A stretch of DNA of 64,000 bases from Thermoflavifilum aggregans (GTDB lineage: Bacteria > Bacteroidota > Bacteroidia > Chitinophagales > Chitinophagaceae). The stretch is taken from positions 1,302,001 to 1,366,000 of the forward strand of contig NZ_PGFG01000001.1 of the NCBI RefSeq assembly GCF_002797735.1. The letters run 5' to 3'. Positions 27,151 through 35,486 of this stretch are shown here, in pieces. Position 1 is the stretch's first letter. The number at the start of each line of letters is the position of its first letter. The notes under the pieces are model-generated. The model worked only from the letters and a program-made list of their open reading frames with translations, ran no database searches and was not told the origin of the DNA. The position numbers and the translations under genes are program-made.

Positions 27151-28191
27151 ATGCCATCTGCAAAGCTTATTCATCATACCATCGGCCAGGAGGTTACCGA
27201 TTATTATGTGGGGTATTCCTGGGAACGGCTGCGTGAATTGGTTCCGGCTGATCGTACGGTGTTGCTGGTGGATGAACAGGTAGCCCGGCATCATCCCCGG
27301 CTCACGGAAGGCTGGCAAACCTTGATTGTCCCATCCGGAGAAGCTAGCAAAAGCTGGGAAATGATGCACCATCTGATTGATGCTTTGTGCCAACTACAAG
27401 CCGATCGCAGCTGGCATCTGGTGGGGGTAGGGGGTGGGGTGGTTACGGATCTGGCAGGTTTTCTGGCGGCTGTGTATATGCGAGGCCTGGCATTTGGCTT
27501 TGTGCCTACCACGCTGCTGGCTCAGGTAGATGCCAGCATAGGAGGCAAAAACGGAATTGATTTCGGAAAATATAAGAATCTGGTAGGCACTATTCGTCAG
27601 CCTAGGTTTGTGCTCATGGATCCAGCACTGTTGCAAAGCCTTCCCCGGCCGGAATGGCAAAATGGGTTTGCTGAAATCATCAAATATGCCTGTATTGCTG
27701 ATCGTGATTTGTTCGAATTTCTGGAGCATCATCGCCGGCAAGCTCTGCAAGGCGATGCAGAAACCCTGTTTCATCTCATCCTAACATCTCTTGAACATAA
27801 ATTGCGCATCGTAACGGAAGATCCTTTTGAAAAAGGAATCCGCAGGTTTTTAAATTTCGGGCATACCCTGGGACATGCCATTGAAAAGGTGATTGAAATT
27901 CCGCATGGACAGGCAATCAGTGTTGGTATGCGGGTAGCCTGCCAGCTTTCTGAACAATTATCGGGATTGCAACCAGCCGAAACGCAGCGCATCAGCGATC
28001 TGCTGCAGGCTTATGGATTGCCGACCACCTTGCCGGACATTGACTGGAACGAGGTATGGGATTGTTTGCGTCATGATAAAAAGCGGGAAAAGGAAGTCCT
28101 GCATTTTATCCTGCTGGAAACCATAGGCCGGGCTCGTATTGTGCCCATTGCTTTGCACGAGCTGGAGCTTTTGTTGCCTGTGTATTGGTAA
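27151..28191 (+). CDS. aroB: 3-dehydroquinate synthase
   Basis: Cyclises DAHP to 3-dehydroquinate, NAD- and metal-dependent. The 346 residues contain the NAD-binding GVGGGVVTDLAGFLAAVYMRG near residue 92, and FVPTTLLAQVDASIGGKNGID. The metal-ligand region NGFAEIIKYA and the His pair in NFGHTLGHAIE are also present. Only 2 bp separate it from the DAHP synthase gene, so the two are almost certainly co-translated. All motifs are intact. Confidence 0.95.
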   Translation: MPSAKLIHHTIGQEVTDYYVGYSWERLRELVPADRTVLLVDEQVARHHPRLTEGWQTLIVPSGEASKSWEMMHHLIDALCQLQADRSWHLVGVGGGVVTDLAGFLAAVYMRGLAFGFVPTTLLAQVDASIGGKNGIDFGKYKNLVGTIRQPRFVLMDPALLQSLPRPEWQNGFAEIIKYACIADRDLFEFLEHHRRQALQGDAETLFHLILTSLEHKLRIVTEDPFEKGIRRFLNFGHTLGHAIEKVIEIPHGQAISVGMRVACQLSEQLSGLQPAETQRISDLLQAYGLPTTLPDIDWNEVWDCLRHDKKREKEVLHFILLETIGRARIVPIALHELELLLPVYW

Positions 28192-28254
28192 ATGCTGGGA
28201 GTTGAAAATAAGCGATGACATTGTTTTTATCCACATATAGTTTTGCAGATTGAA

Positions 28255-29532
28255 ATGGAAATAGTTGTCAGCAGTTCGGTAATTGATGGCGATATAAAGG
28301 CCAATCCCTCCAAAAGTGCCATGCAAAGGGCGCTGGCAGCCGCCTTATTGGCCGAGGGGAAAACGGTGATCCGCAATGCGGGATTCAGTGATGATTGCCG
28401 GGCGGCGATGGGGGTGGTGCAGGCGCTGGGAGCAGATGTGCATGTACAGGATCAGGTGGTGGAAGTCACAAGCCGAGGTATCCATCCCCGCTCTGCTGTG
28501 ATTCATTGCGGAGAAGCAGGTTTATGCATGCGCATGTTTACGCCTGTGGCTGCTTTATATGAAGGTGAGTTAACCATCACCGGGGAGGGTAGCCTGCTGA
28601 AACGGCCTATGCGTTTTTTTGAAGAGGTGCTGCCCCGGCTGGGAGTATCCTGTCAAACCCATGAAGGTTTGCCGCCCCTTCGGATTCGCGGGCCCCTGCA
28701 GCCCGCTTCCATCACCGTGGATGGTTCATTGAGTTCCCAGTTTCTGACCGGACTATTAATGGCTTTTGGTGCAACAGCCAGCCATGCAGAGATCCGGGTG
28801 CAGGACCTGAAAAGCCGGGAATACGTGGATCTGACCTTGCAGATCATGGATATCTTTGGGGTGAAGGTTGAGCGCGATGGGTATCAGAAATTTTCATTTA
28901 CCCGAAAACAAACTTATCGTCCTACCACTTATACCGTGGAAGGGGATTGGAGTGGTGCCGCTTTTCTGCTGGTAGCTGCAGCTATAGCAGGTAAAGTAAC
29001 CCTGCGGCATCTTTCGAGACAATCGGCTCAGCCTGACAGAGCCATCACACAGGCCTTGTACGACGCAGGGGCCTTCTTAATTTGGGATGATGACCGGCTT
29101 ACCGTACAGCGCCATGAGCTCCGCGGATTTTATTTCGATGCCACGGATTGTCCAGATCTTTTCCCACCTTTGGTAGCGCTGGCTGCTCATTGCCGGGGAA
29201 CAACGAGGCTGCAGGGTGTCAACCGTCTCCTCCACAAGGAAAGTAACCGGGGTAAAACTTTGCAGGAAGAATTTGGGAAAATGGGAATTGACATCCAGAT
29301 TTCCGGTGATGAAATGATGATTCGGGGAGGTAAAATCAAGCCCGCATCGGTATTTTCCCATCACGACCATCGCATTGCCATGGCTACAGCAGTAGCTGCA
29401 CTGGCCGGTACGGGCGAAATCACCGTGCAGCATGCAGAAGCTGTAAACAAGTCCTATCCTGAATTCTGGCAGCATCTCAGCCAGATCGGAGGGAAAATAA
29501 AGCCTGTGCAGGCTTCCAAAACTCTATCCTGA
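28255..29532 (+). CDS. aroA: 3-phosphoshikimate 1-carboxyvinyltransferase (EPSP synthase)
   Basis: Joins PEP to shikimate 3-phosphate. From the ATG at 28255 the protein has 425 residues; an in-frame TTG at 28243 is less likely. Substrate-site motifs are KANPSKSAMQRALAAALL at the N-terminus, GEAGLCMRMFTPVAAL, GSLSSQFLTGLLMA near residue 155, and KESNRGKTLQEEF. The C-terminal HDHRIAMA is also present. GEAGLCMR replaces the common G-N-A/S-G-T of well studied EPSP synthases, so this is a divergent Bacteroidota version. Confidence 0.93.
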   Translation: MEIVVSSSVIDGDIKANPSKSAMQRALAAALLAEGKTVIRNAGFSDDCRAAMGVVQALGADVHVQDQVVEVTSRGIHPRSAVIHCGEAGLCMRMFTPVAALYEGELTITGEGSLLKRPMRFFEEVLPRLGVSCQTHEGLPPLRIRGPLQPASITVDGSLSSQFLTGLLMAFGATASHAEIRVQDLKSREYVDLTLQIMDIFGVKVERDGYQKFSFTRKQTYRPTTYTVEGDWSGAAFLLVAAAIAGKVTLRHLSRQSAQPDRAITQALYDAGAFLIWDDDRLTVQRHELRGFYFDATDCPDLFPPLVALAAHCRGTTRLQGVNRLLHKESNRGKTLQEEFGKMGIDIQISGDEMMIRGGKIKPASVFSHHDHRIAMATAVAALAGTGEITVQHAEAVNKSYPEFWQHLSQIGGKIKPVQASKTLS

Positions 29533-29568
29533 AAGTAGATCCTGATTTTTAACCCTGATAAAGGAAAC

Positions 29569-30579
29569 ATGAATAGCTTCGGAAGAATTTTTCGGATTTC
29601 CATATTTGGTGAGTCGCATGGGCCGGGAGTAGGGATTGTGGTGGATGGCTGTCCCGCGGGTATTCCCTTGTGTGTGGATGATTTTATGACTGATATTGCC
29701 CGCCGCAAGGCCGGCGCCAAAGGTACCACGCCTCGGCAGGAGGCGGATCTGCCCATTCTTCAATCGGGAGTTTTTCAGGAACATACTACCGGATCACCTA
29801 TCATGATCTGGTTTGAGAATCAGAATACCCGATCGGTTGACTACGAAAAACAGCGGGATGTGCCCCGTCCGGGTCATGCCGATTTTGTAGCCCGGATCAA
29901 ATATGGCGGATATGAAGATTACCGGGGAGGTGGGCATTTCAGCGGTCGCCTGACACTACCTCTGGTGGCTGCCGGTGTGATTGCCAAAAAGATTCTCCAA
30001 CTGGGCACTACGCCTGTGGATGTACAAGCGCGCATTCTGGAAATTGGTGGGGAGGCTGATCTGGAAAAAGGATTGGAAAAAGCCATTGCAGCCAAGGATT
30101 CGGTTGGGGGTATTGTGGAATGTGTAGCTACGGGCCTTCCCATAGGATTGGGTGAACCATTTTTTGATTCGGTGGAGTCATTGCTTGCCCATGCGGTATT
30201 TTCCATTCCGGCTGTCAAAGGTATTGAATTTGGTGCCGGATTCCGGGCAGCGCGGATGTTCGGCAGTGAACACAATGATGCCATTATCGATGCCAGTGGC
30301 AAAACTGCTACCAATCATGCAGGCGGGGTGGTGGGCGGACTCACCAATGGCAATCCGCTTGTTTTTCGCGTGGTGGTAAAACCCACATCTTCCACACCCA
30401 GAACTCAGCATACGCTGAATTTGCGTTCTGGAGAAGTAGAACCTTTCAGTGTAAAGGGCCGGCATGATCTCTGTATTGCATTGCGTGTGCCTGTTGTATT
30501 GGAAGCAGTAACAGCCATTGTTCTGGCCGATCTGATGTTGGTAGCCCAGCAGCGACCCATGCGCTTGCCGCACAAATAA
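29569..30579 (+). CDS. aroC: Chorismate synthase
   Basis: Makes chorismate from EPSP using reduced FMN. The 336 residues begin NSFGRIFRISIFGESHG, the first family signature. ARRKAGAKGTTPRQEAD follows, then RPGHADFVARIKYGGYEDYRGGGHFSGR and the later GGVVGGLTNGNPL. It is somewhat shorter than the 350-360 residues usual in the family, through internal trimming and not truncation. It is the last gene of the aromatic operon and is followed by a strong terminator. aroD, aroE and aroK are not in this window. Confidence 0.95.
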   Translation: MNSFGRIFRISIFGESHGPGVGIVVDGCPAGIPLCVDDFMTDIARRKAGAKGTTPRQEADLPILQSGVFQEHTTGSPIMIWFENQNTRSVDYEKQRDVPRPGHADFVARIKYGGYEDYRGGGHFSGRLTLPLVAAGVIAKKILQLGTTPVDVQARILEIGGEADLEKGLEKAIAAKDSVGGIVECVATGLPIGLGEPFFDSVESLLAHAVFSIPAVKGIEFGAGFRAARMFGSEHNDAIIDASGKTATNHAGGVVGGLTNGNPLVFRVVVKPTSSTPRTQHTLNLRSGEVEPFSVKGRHDLCIALRVPVVLEAVTAIVLADLMLVAQQRPMRLPHK

Positions 30580-30707
30580 CCGTTTGTCATGATGGTACCA
30601 AGAATAGTTTACTGATTCGTTTTCCTTTGATTTCATGCAAGCCTTCTGATTTATCTTTTCTGATAAATATTTCCTCCTGATTCCATTCATCAGTAATTTT
30701 TAGTAAC

Positions 30708-30743
30708 AGGATCGGGATATGTATCACTTCCCGATCCTTTTTT
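30708..30743 (+). terminator. Intrinsic terminator of the aromatic operon
   Basis: AGGATCGGGA (30708-30717) pairs over 10 bp with TCCCGATCCT (30729-30738) and is followed by TTTTT. It lies 129 bp after aroC and 30 bp before the next start codon. The stem shares the GGATCGGG/CCCGATCC core with the hairpin spacer of the CRISPR array. Confidence 0.9.
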
Positions 30744-30767
30744 ATTTCACTTTAAATATCCTGTTCC

Positions 30768-31604
30768 ATGTGGAGACGGATACTCGGTATTCTGTTAATT
30801 TCCTTTATGCTCTGCCGGCCGGCATCGGCACAAATCACGGACTCAACTTCTGCATTCAAACTGCATGCAGGTATTACCTATCTTTCCCAATTTACTTATG
30901 GTGGCCGGCGTGATTCCACATCCATGGCCTATTGGATGCCTTCATTTACACTTACTTCAAAACCCGGATTTTTTCTGAGCATGCTCAGCTATCTGCATGC
31001 AGGCCGACAAGGTAAAACCTGGGAAGGAATCAGCCTTACACCTGGCTATGTATGGCATGCAGGCAAAACATTTTCTGTTGTATTTTCATACAGCCAGTAT
31101 TGGATGGACACAGCACAGGCTGATCTGCTTTCATCTCTCAAAGGAATCGGTGATATAAATCTCATGTATACATCTCCACATTTTGAAACATCATTGGAAA
31201 CGAGTTATGTACTAAGCACAGATTCACATGACTGGCTTAATCAGCTTCAGATAGGTATACCGCTCACATTGCTTCATAAGCCTTTGCTTATATGTAAACC
31301 TGTTGTAGCTTTGGATGCAGGTACACAAACTTTTTATAAAACATATTACACCAAAACCCTTCGTCAATCTTCGCTGGTACCCGATTTACCGCTGCAGGAA
31401 ATCACTCAGCAGCAACAAAAAGCCGTCAAACAATATCAGTTGTTATCTCTGGAATTTCACCTACCGTTGTCCATGAAATTTTCCCAATGGGAAGCTTCCT
31501 TAACACCTTATTGGATTTTCCCGGCACATACACCTGGCTTTACACATCAGGAGTCTGAATCTTTCTTCTTTTTCACAGCTCAGCTCATGTATCATTTCCG
31601 GTAA
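30768..31604 (+). CDS. Outer-membrane-like protein of unknown function
   Basis: 278 residues with a signal peptide (RRILGILLISFMLCRPASAQ). The mature part alternates polar and aromatic residues in strand-length pieces (AYWMPSFTLTSKPGFFLSML, TFSVVFSYSQYWMDT) and ends in FFFTAQLMYHFR. A C-terminal aromatic residue of this kind is typical of outer-membrane beta-barrels. No family is recognised. It begins 30 bp after the aromatic operon terminator and has no visible partner genes. Confidence 0.65.
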   Translation: MWRRILGILLISFMLCRPASAQITDSTSAFKLHAGITYLSQFTYGGRRDSTSMAYWMPSFTLTSKPGFFLSMLSYLHAGRQGKTWEGISLTPGYVWHAGKTFSVVFSYSQYWMDTAQADLLSSLKGIGDINLMYTSPHFETSLETSYVLSTDSHDWLNQLQIGIPLTLLHKPLLICKPVVALDAGTQTFYKTYYTKTLRQSSLVPDLPLQEITQQQQKAVKQYQLLSLEFHLPLSMKFSQWEASLTPYWIFPAHTPGFTHQESESFFFFTAQLMYHFR

Positions 31605-31625
31605 GATATTTTTGATTCAAATGAA

Positions 31626-31657
31626 AAGCCTGCATAGCAAAATGGCCATGCAGGCTT
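31626..31657. terminator. Hairpin between convergent genes
   Basis: AAGCCTGCAT (31626-31635) and ATGCAGGCTT (31648-31657) form a perfect 10-bp stem with a 12-nt loop. On the minus strand it is followed by TTTC, on the plus strand by AGC, so it better serves the minus-strand small gene. The T-run is weak. Confidence 0.6.
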
Positions 31658-31663
31658 AGCTGC

Positions 31664-31893
31664 TCAAATACCAGGCGGTGTGGTACTGCCTGTATCCACC
31701 TGAATGGCAGGAGTATCCGTCTTTTCACCCGCAGTATCAGTTCCCGAAGTAGAATCAGCTTGAGTGGGAACCGTATCCACTACGGCTGAAGCGGATAACG
31801 ACTGCGATGAACGCGTGGTAAGTGAGGGGCGGAAGGCCATCAGCATGAGGCCTGCAGCGGAAACAGCATTGCTGCCATCATGATCTTTCTCAT
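31664..31893 (-). pseudogene. Small secreted Ser/Thr-rich protein, frameshifted in its signal peptide
   Basis: Two frames fit one gene. From ATG 31893 the minus strand reads MRKIMMAAMLF, then goes out of frame. The other frame continues SAAGLMLMAFRPSLTTRSS and a Ser/Thr/Asp-rich tail to the stop at 31664. Adding one T to the TTT run at 31861-31863 joins them into a perfect signal peptide. The alternative single frame from 31966 gives no sensible N-terminus. So this is either a one-base deletion or a sequencing error. The tail (about 50 residues) is low complexity and its function is unknown. Confidence 0.5.
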
Positions 31894-32079
31894 AGCATAT
31901 GTTTTTATGTGAAACCATTGACAATCCGATAATAAACTTCATTCCCGACTTTACCATGCGTCTCATAATATGTAAAATTTATCATCTGCTTGAAACATTC
32001 CTGGTTCGATAAACATGTCAAATAAATGTTAAATCAAATTATAGACAAAAAACTCTTTTTTTTATAATTTTTGGTTGTA

Positions 32080-32087
32080 TAACTTTG
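32080..32087 (+). promoter_or_regulatory. Promoter -7 box for the Rrf2 regulator gene
   Basis: TAACTTTG matches the Bacteroidota TANNTTTG box, 16 bp before the start codon. No clean TTTG -33 element is found at the right distance; only a T-rich stretch is present. The leader would be very short. Confidence 0.45.
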
Positions 32088-32103
32088 CAGCAAATCAAAT
32101 CAC

Positions 32104-32535
32104 ATGATTTTTTCCAAAAGCTGTGAATATGCAATCCGGGCTGTCATCTTTATTGCCCATCAGAGCAGGAATGGAAAAAAGGTAAGCATCCGTGAAGTAG
32201 CCAGGGGTATTGATTCGCCGGTGCATTTTATAGCCAAGATTTTGCAGTTCCTAAGCAAGCGGAATATTATTCAGTCTGTCAAAGGACCTAACGGTGGCTT
32301 TTATCTGGATAAAAGAGCTATGAAACAAACCTTGGAGGATGTAGTAATAGCCATGGACGGGCCGGATGTATTTGAGGGCTGTGCGTTGGGCCTTCGTTAT
32401 TGTTCAGATGCTCGCCCATGTCCATTGCACGATGATTTCAAGCAAATCAGGGATGAAATCAGAAATTCATTGCGATCTATGACCATTGCCCAGTTTGCCG
32501 AGGAGGATGCTGAAAAGCCAGTTCTGAAAAGATAA
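32104..32535 (+). CDS. Rrf2-family regulator with Fe-S cysteine triad (NsrR/IscR-like)
   Basis: 143-residue DNA-binding protein. The winged helix spans about 1-80 (FSKSCEYAIRAVIFIA, VHFIAKILQFLSKRNIIQSVKGPNGGFYL). Three cysteines follow in CALGLRYCSDARPC (about 98-111), the ligand triad of cluster-binding Rrf2 proteins such as NsrR and IscR. It precedes an NO and iron-sulfur stress cluster on the same strand, so NO sensing is the best guess. IscR-like cluster sensing is the alternative. It probably represses the genes from 32586 onward. Confidence 0.88.
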   Translation: MIFSKSCEYAIRAVIFIAHQSRNGKKVSIREVARGIDSPVHFIAKILQFLSKRNIIQSVKGPNGGFYLDKRAMKQTLEDVVIAMDGPDVFEGCALGLRYCSDARPCPLHDDFKQIRDEIRNSLRSMTIAQFAEEDAEKPVLKR

Positions 32536-32563
32536 AAAAATTTATTCGTAAAAAAGATAAAAA
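32527..32563 (+). repeat. Direct repeat before the stress cluster, candidate regulator site
   Basis: AAAAGATAAAAA occurs twice, at 32527-32538 and 32552-32563, exactly 25 bp apart. The copies straddle the end of the Rrf2 gene and the gap before the membrane protein. Spacing and place suit an operator, but A-rich sequence makes chance repeats easy. Confidence 0.3.
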
Positions 32564-32585
32564 GGTATTTTTATTTCTTTTAAAT

Positions 32586-33077
32586 ATGGAACAGATTGCA
32601 ACAACTACTCAGCCGGTTTCAGCAAACAATCAGAAACAATCATATTTAGCTGGTTGTTTGGTGGTACTGATCAGCTTTGTATGGCTGGGATTTTTCTCGG
32701 CCATCAGTTTCATGGAGGCTCCCGTCAAGTTTCAGGCGCCCCATCTGAGTTTGTCGGTAGGAGTTGAGGTAGGAAGAATTGTGTTTCAAACTTCTCATCT
32801 GGTGCAGTGGATATTTTTTCTGTTGTTGCTGCTCAGCCTGTTGCGTACAGGTAAATTGTTCAACACATTGTGGATAGGATGGGGTGGTTTGATGTTAATC
32901 ATGCTTGCAGAATCGTTCTGGCTTTTCCCGGCGCTTGACAGGCAGGCACAGCAGGTGATTCAGGGACATATTCTGCCAATGACAACTGTTCACTGGATAT
33001 TTGTAATGGCTGAACTGTTGAAGATTCCCTGTTTGCTTTTTATCGGATGGAAAACCATGAAAGCTTTTTCTGTTTGA
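32586..33077 (+). CDS. Four-helix membrane protein of unknown function
   Basis: 163 residues with four predicted membrane helices: LAGCLVVLISFVWLGFFSAI, the segment around VQWIFFLLLLLSLL, LWIGWGGLMLIMLAESFWLF and VHWIFVMAELLKIPCLLFIG. A conserved-looking HxxxxxxxH pattern between helices three and four (GHILPMTTVHW) could hold haem or metal, but that is a guess. It sits between the Rrf2 regulator and RIC, so a part in the response to NO or oxygen is inferred from position. Confidence 0.65.
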   Translation: MEQIATTTQPVSANNQKQSYLAGCLVVLISFVWLGFFSAISFMEAPVKFQAPHLSLSVGVEVGRIVFQTSHLVQWIFFLLLLLSLLRTGKLFNTLWIGWGGLMLIMLAESFWLFPALDRQAQQVIQGHILPMTTVHWIFVMAELLKIPCLLFIGWKTMKAFSV

Positions 33078-33112
33078 TAAAATATATGGTTTCACATTAA
33101 AAATCAATAATT

Positions 33113-34072
33113 ATGGCACACACGCATCAACTGGATGTTACACAGATTCCACCTAAGTTAAAGCATCCAACTATTTTCCAGCATTTCGATGAGCTGAAAG
33201 AAGGAGATAGTTTCAGCATTCTGAATGATCATGATCCCAAACCGCTGTATTATCAATTGCTGGCAGAACGGGGTGATACATTTACCTGGGAATATAAACA
33301 ACAGGGTCCACAGTGGTGGGAAGTAGAAATTGGTAAAAAAAAACTTCATGAACCACTGACTGTAGGAGCCATTGCAGCAAGTGATCAGCGTAAGGCACAG
33401 GTGTTTCTGAAATTAGGTATTGATTTTTGCTGCCATGGCAGGAAAACCCTTGATGAAGCCTGTCGGGATGCAGGTTTGCAGGTTGAAGAAGTGAATAAGG
33501 CTTTGGCGGAAGCGGAACGTTTACCAGAAGACAGGCTTCATCGTTTTCAGGAATGGGAACTGGATTTTTTGTGTGATTATATTGTGAATGTGCATCACAA
33601 ATATGTGAGTGAGGCAGCTCCCATGTTGCGCGAATTAAGTGAAAAGGTTGCGCAGCGGCATGGTGCCAGTCATCCGGAACTTTTACGCATAGCTCAGCAT
33701 GTGGCTGCATTGGCTTCAGAAATGCTTTCACATCAGATCAAGGAAGAACGCATTTTATTCCCGTTTATCAAAGAAATGGTTAAATGTGCCCGTGAAAACA
33801 AACCTTTTCAGCATCCGCCGTTCGGAACTATTGAAAATCCGGTAAATATGATGATGATGGATCATGATGAAACGGCAAAGCTTATGAAAGCCATTCATGA
33901 TGCTTCCGGCGGATATCAGGTTCCTGAAGATGGCTGTGAAAGCTATCGGTTGTTATATCAGAAACTTGATGAATTTGAAAATGATTTGTATCAGCATATT
34001 CATCTGGAAAACAATATTTTATTCCCCAAGTCCATAGAAATGGAAAAACAAAAGGATGTTGTGGCAGGATGA
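33113..34072 (+). CDS. Iron-sulfur repair di-iron protein (RIC/ScdA/YtfE) with N-terminal DUF2249
   Basis: 319 residues in three parts. Residues of about 15-75 are a DUF2249 domain (HPTIFQHFDELKEGDSFSILNDHDPKPL). Residues of about 82-135 are the ScdA_N region with the signature KLGIDFCCHGRKTLDEAC. The rest is a hemerythrin-like four-helix domain with metal ligands in NVHHKYV, LSHQIKEERILFPF, MMMDHDE and HIHLENNILFPK. RIC proteins repair Fe-S clusters damaged by NO or oxidants. The DUF2249 fusion links it to the neighbouring DUF2249 protein. Confidence 0.9.
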   Translation: MAHTHQLDVTQIPPKLKHPTIFQHFDELKEGDSFSILNDHDPKPLYYQLLAERGDTFTWEYKQQGPQWWEVEIGKKKLHEPLTVGAIAASDQRKAQVFLKLGIDFCCHGRKTLDEACRDAGLQVEEVNKALAEAERLPEDRLHRFQEWELDFLCDYIVNVHHKYVSEAAPMLRELSEKVAQRHGASHPELLRIAQHVAALASEMLSHQIKEERILFPFIKEMVKCARENKPFQHPPFGTIENPVNMMMMDHDETAKLMKAIHDASGGYQVPEDGCESYRLLYQKLDEFENDLYQHIHLENNILFPKSIEMEKQKDVVAG

Positions 34073-34138
34073 ATGGCATATATCGGAATTGCTCAGAATG
34101 AACTAACTTAGAGGAACATTGCCTCTAAACTGTTGCAT

Positions 34139-34612
34139 ATGAAAAAGAAAGTTTTGGTGCATCGCGATGGTACGATGGCTTCTCTGGGCAGAGATCATCA
34201 TTATGATCTGATGTTTTGCTGGCGTCTGAAACAGGGAATTAAAAAAAATGTGGATCTTTCTCGTTTGTGGCAATATGTCCGGTATTTTTGGTTCAATCAT
34301 TTACGCGAGCATCTGAGTGAAGAAGAAAATTTGTTGTTTGGAAGAATACACGATGAATTATCCACGAGAGGTTATCAGGAACATAATCAGATTCGCCGGC
34401 AGATCAGAAAAATTTTTTATCAGCGGCAGGAAAAAGAAGCATATCTGAAGTTGATTGATTTGCTGATGGCACATATTCATTACGAAGAAGATGTTTTGTT
34501 TCCGCATCTGGAAAATATATTGCCTGCTCAGTTTCTTGCCGAGGTAAGCCAACCCATCGCAAACCTTCACCAGCAATCCGTACATGATGATTATGCTGAT
34601 GTATTCTGGTAA
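34139..34612 (+). CDS. Hemerythrin-domain protein
   Basis: 157 residues from ATG 34139; a TTG two codons earlier is less likely. Ligand motifs of a hemerythrin-like four-helix bundle are visible: GRDHHYDLMF near residue 20, HLREHLSEEENLLF near residue 60, and AHIHYEEDVLFPHLE near residue 118. A di-iron site that binds O2 or NO is expected. It follows the RIC gene by 66 bp in the same cluster. Its own role, carrier or sensor, cannot be told from the sequence. Confidence 0.82.
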   Translation: MKKKVLVHRDGTMASLGRDHHYDLMFCWRLKQGIKKNVDLSRLWQYVRYFWFNHLREHLSEEENLLFGRIHDELSTRGYQEHNQIRRQIRKIFYQRQEKEAYLKLIDLLMAHIHYEEDVLFPHLENILPAQFLAEVSQPIANLHQQSVHDDYADVFW

Positions 34613-34643
34613 ATGGTTTTGCTGATGTAAAAAACAGAATGCT

Positions 34644-35486
34644 ATGATTGTACATGCCAAAACTCGGATTGCTTCCATTATCCGGGAAAAGCCGGAAGCC
34701 GTGGATGTGATTGCCGGGCTGGCCAGGCCTTTGGAGAAATTAAAAAATCCCTTGTTGAGAAAACTGTTTGCTTCCCGCGTAACCGTGGCCGATGCAGCTG
34801 CCATGGGTGGCTGTTCGGTCGAAGCCTTTCGTGAAGCACTGGAAAAAATAGGTTTTCAATGGGTGGATCAGGAGATACAGCAGGAGCCATTATCATCCGA
34901 TTTACCTGGTTGGTTGCAACATATGCATGAACGGCAGGTGTTGCACATGGATGTGCGTGAGACCCTGCAACAGGGAAAAGATCCTTTGCAGGATATTTTA
35001 AAAGCATATGAAAAAATACAACCAGGTGGTATCTTATGCATCATCAATACCTTTGAACCGGTGCCGCTCATGCAGCTACTGGGCAAGAAAGGAGCGGAGT
35101 CGCACACCATTGCCAAATCTCAGGATTTGTTTTATACCTATTTTCTGAAACCTGCATCAGCATCTGCGGAGGTTTTGCAAAAGGATGATGATACACCGGC
35201 CGTAATTTACTGCAATCAGCAAAAGTGGGAAGAATTGCTGCAGCAATATCCGGAACACACACGTCGCTTTCTGGATGTACGCGCACTTGAAATGCCTCAG
35301 CCGATGCAAACCATTCTGGCTACATTACCAGAGTTGGCACCGGGAAAAGTCTTGCTGGTACAGCACAAGCGGGTACCGGTATATTTGCTGGAAGAATTGC
35401 ATGATGCAAATTATCTCACATACATTTATAAAATTTCCGAAACGGAAGTATGGTTGCTGATTGTGCAAATAGCTGAACATGGCTGA
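34644..35486 (+). CDS. DUF1858 and tandem DUF2249 protein
   Basis: 280 residues. The N-terminus is a DUF1858-like helical domain (about 1-75, TRIASIIREKPEAVDVIAGLA). Two DUF2249 units follow: one at about 98-160 (LHMDVRETLQQGKDPLQDILKAYEKI) and one at about 208-278 (FLDVRALEMPQPMQTILATL). DUF2249 proteins are small SirA/TusA-like folds and are often found beside denitrification and RIC genes. It overlaps the next gene by 8 bp, so the two are coupled in translation. Confidence 0.8.
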   Translation: MIVHAKTRIASIIREKPEAVDVIAGLARPLEKLKNPLLRKLFASRVTVADAAAMGGCSVEAFREALEKIGFQWVDQEIQQEPLSSDLPGWLQHMHERQVLHMDVRETLQQGKDPLQDILKAYEKIQPGGILCIINTFEPVPLMQLLGKKGAESHTIAKSQDLFYTYFLKPASASAEVLQKDDDTPAVIYCNQQKWEELLQQYPEHTRRFLDVRALEMPQPMQTILATLPELAPGKVLLVQHKRVPVYLLEELHDANYLTYIYKISETEVWLLIVQIAEHG

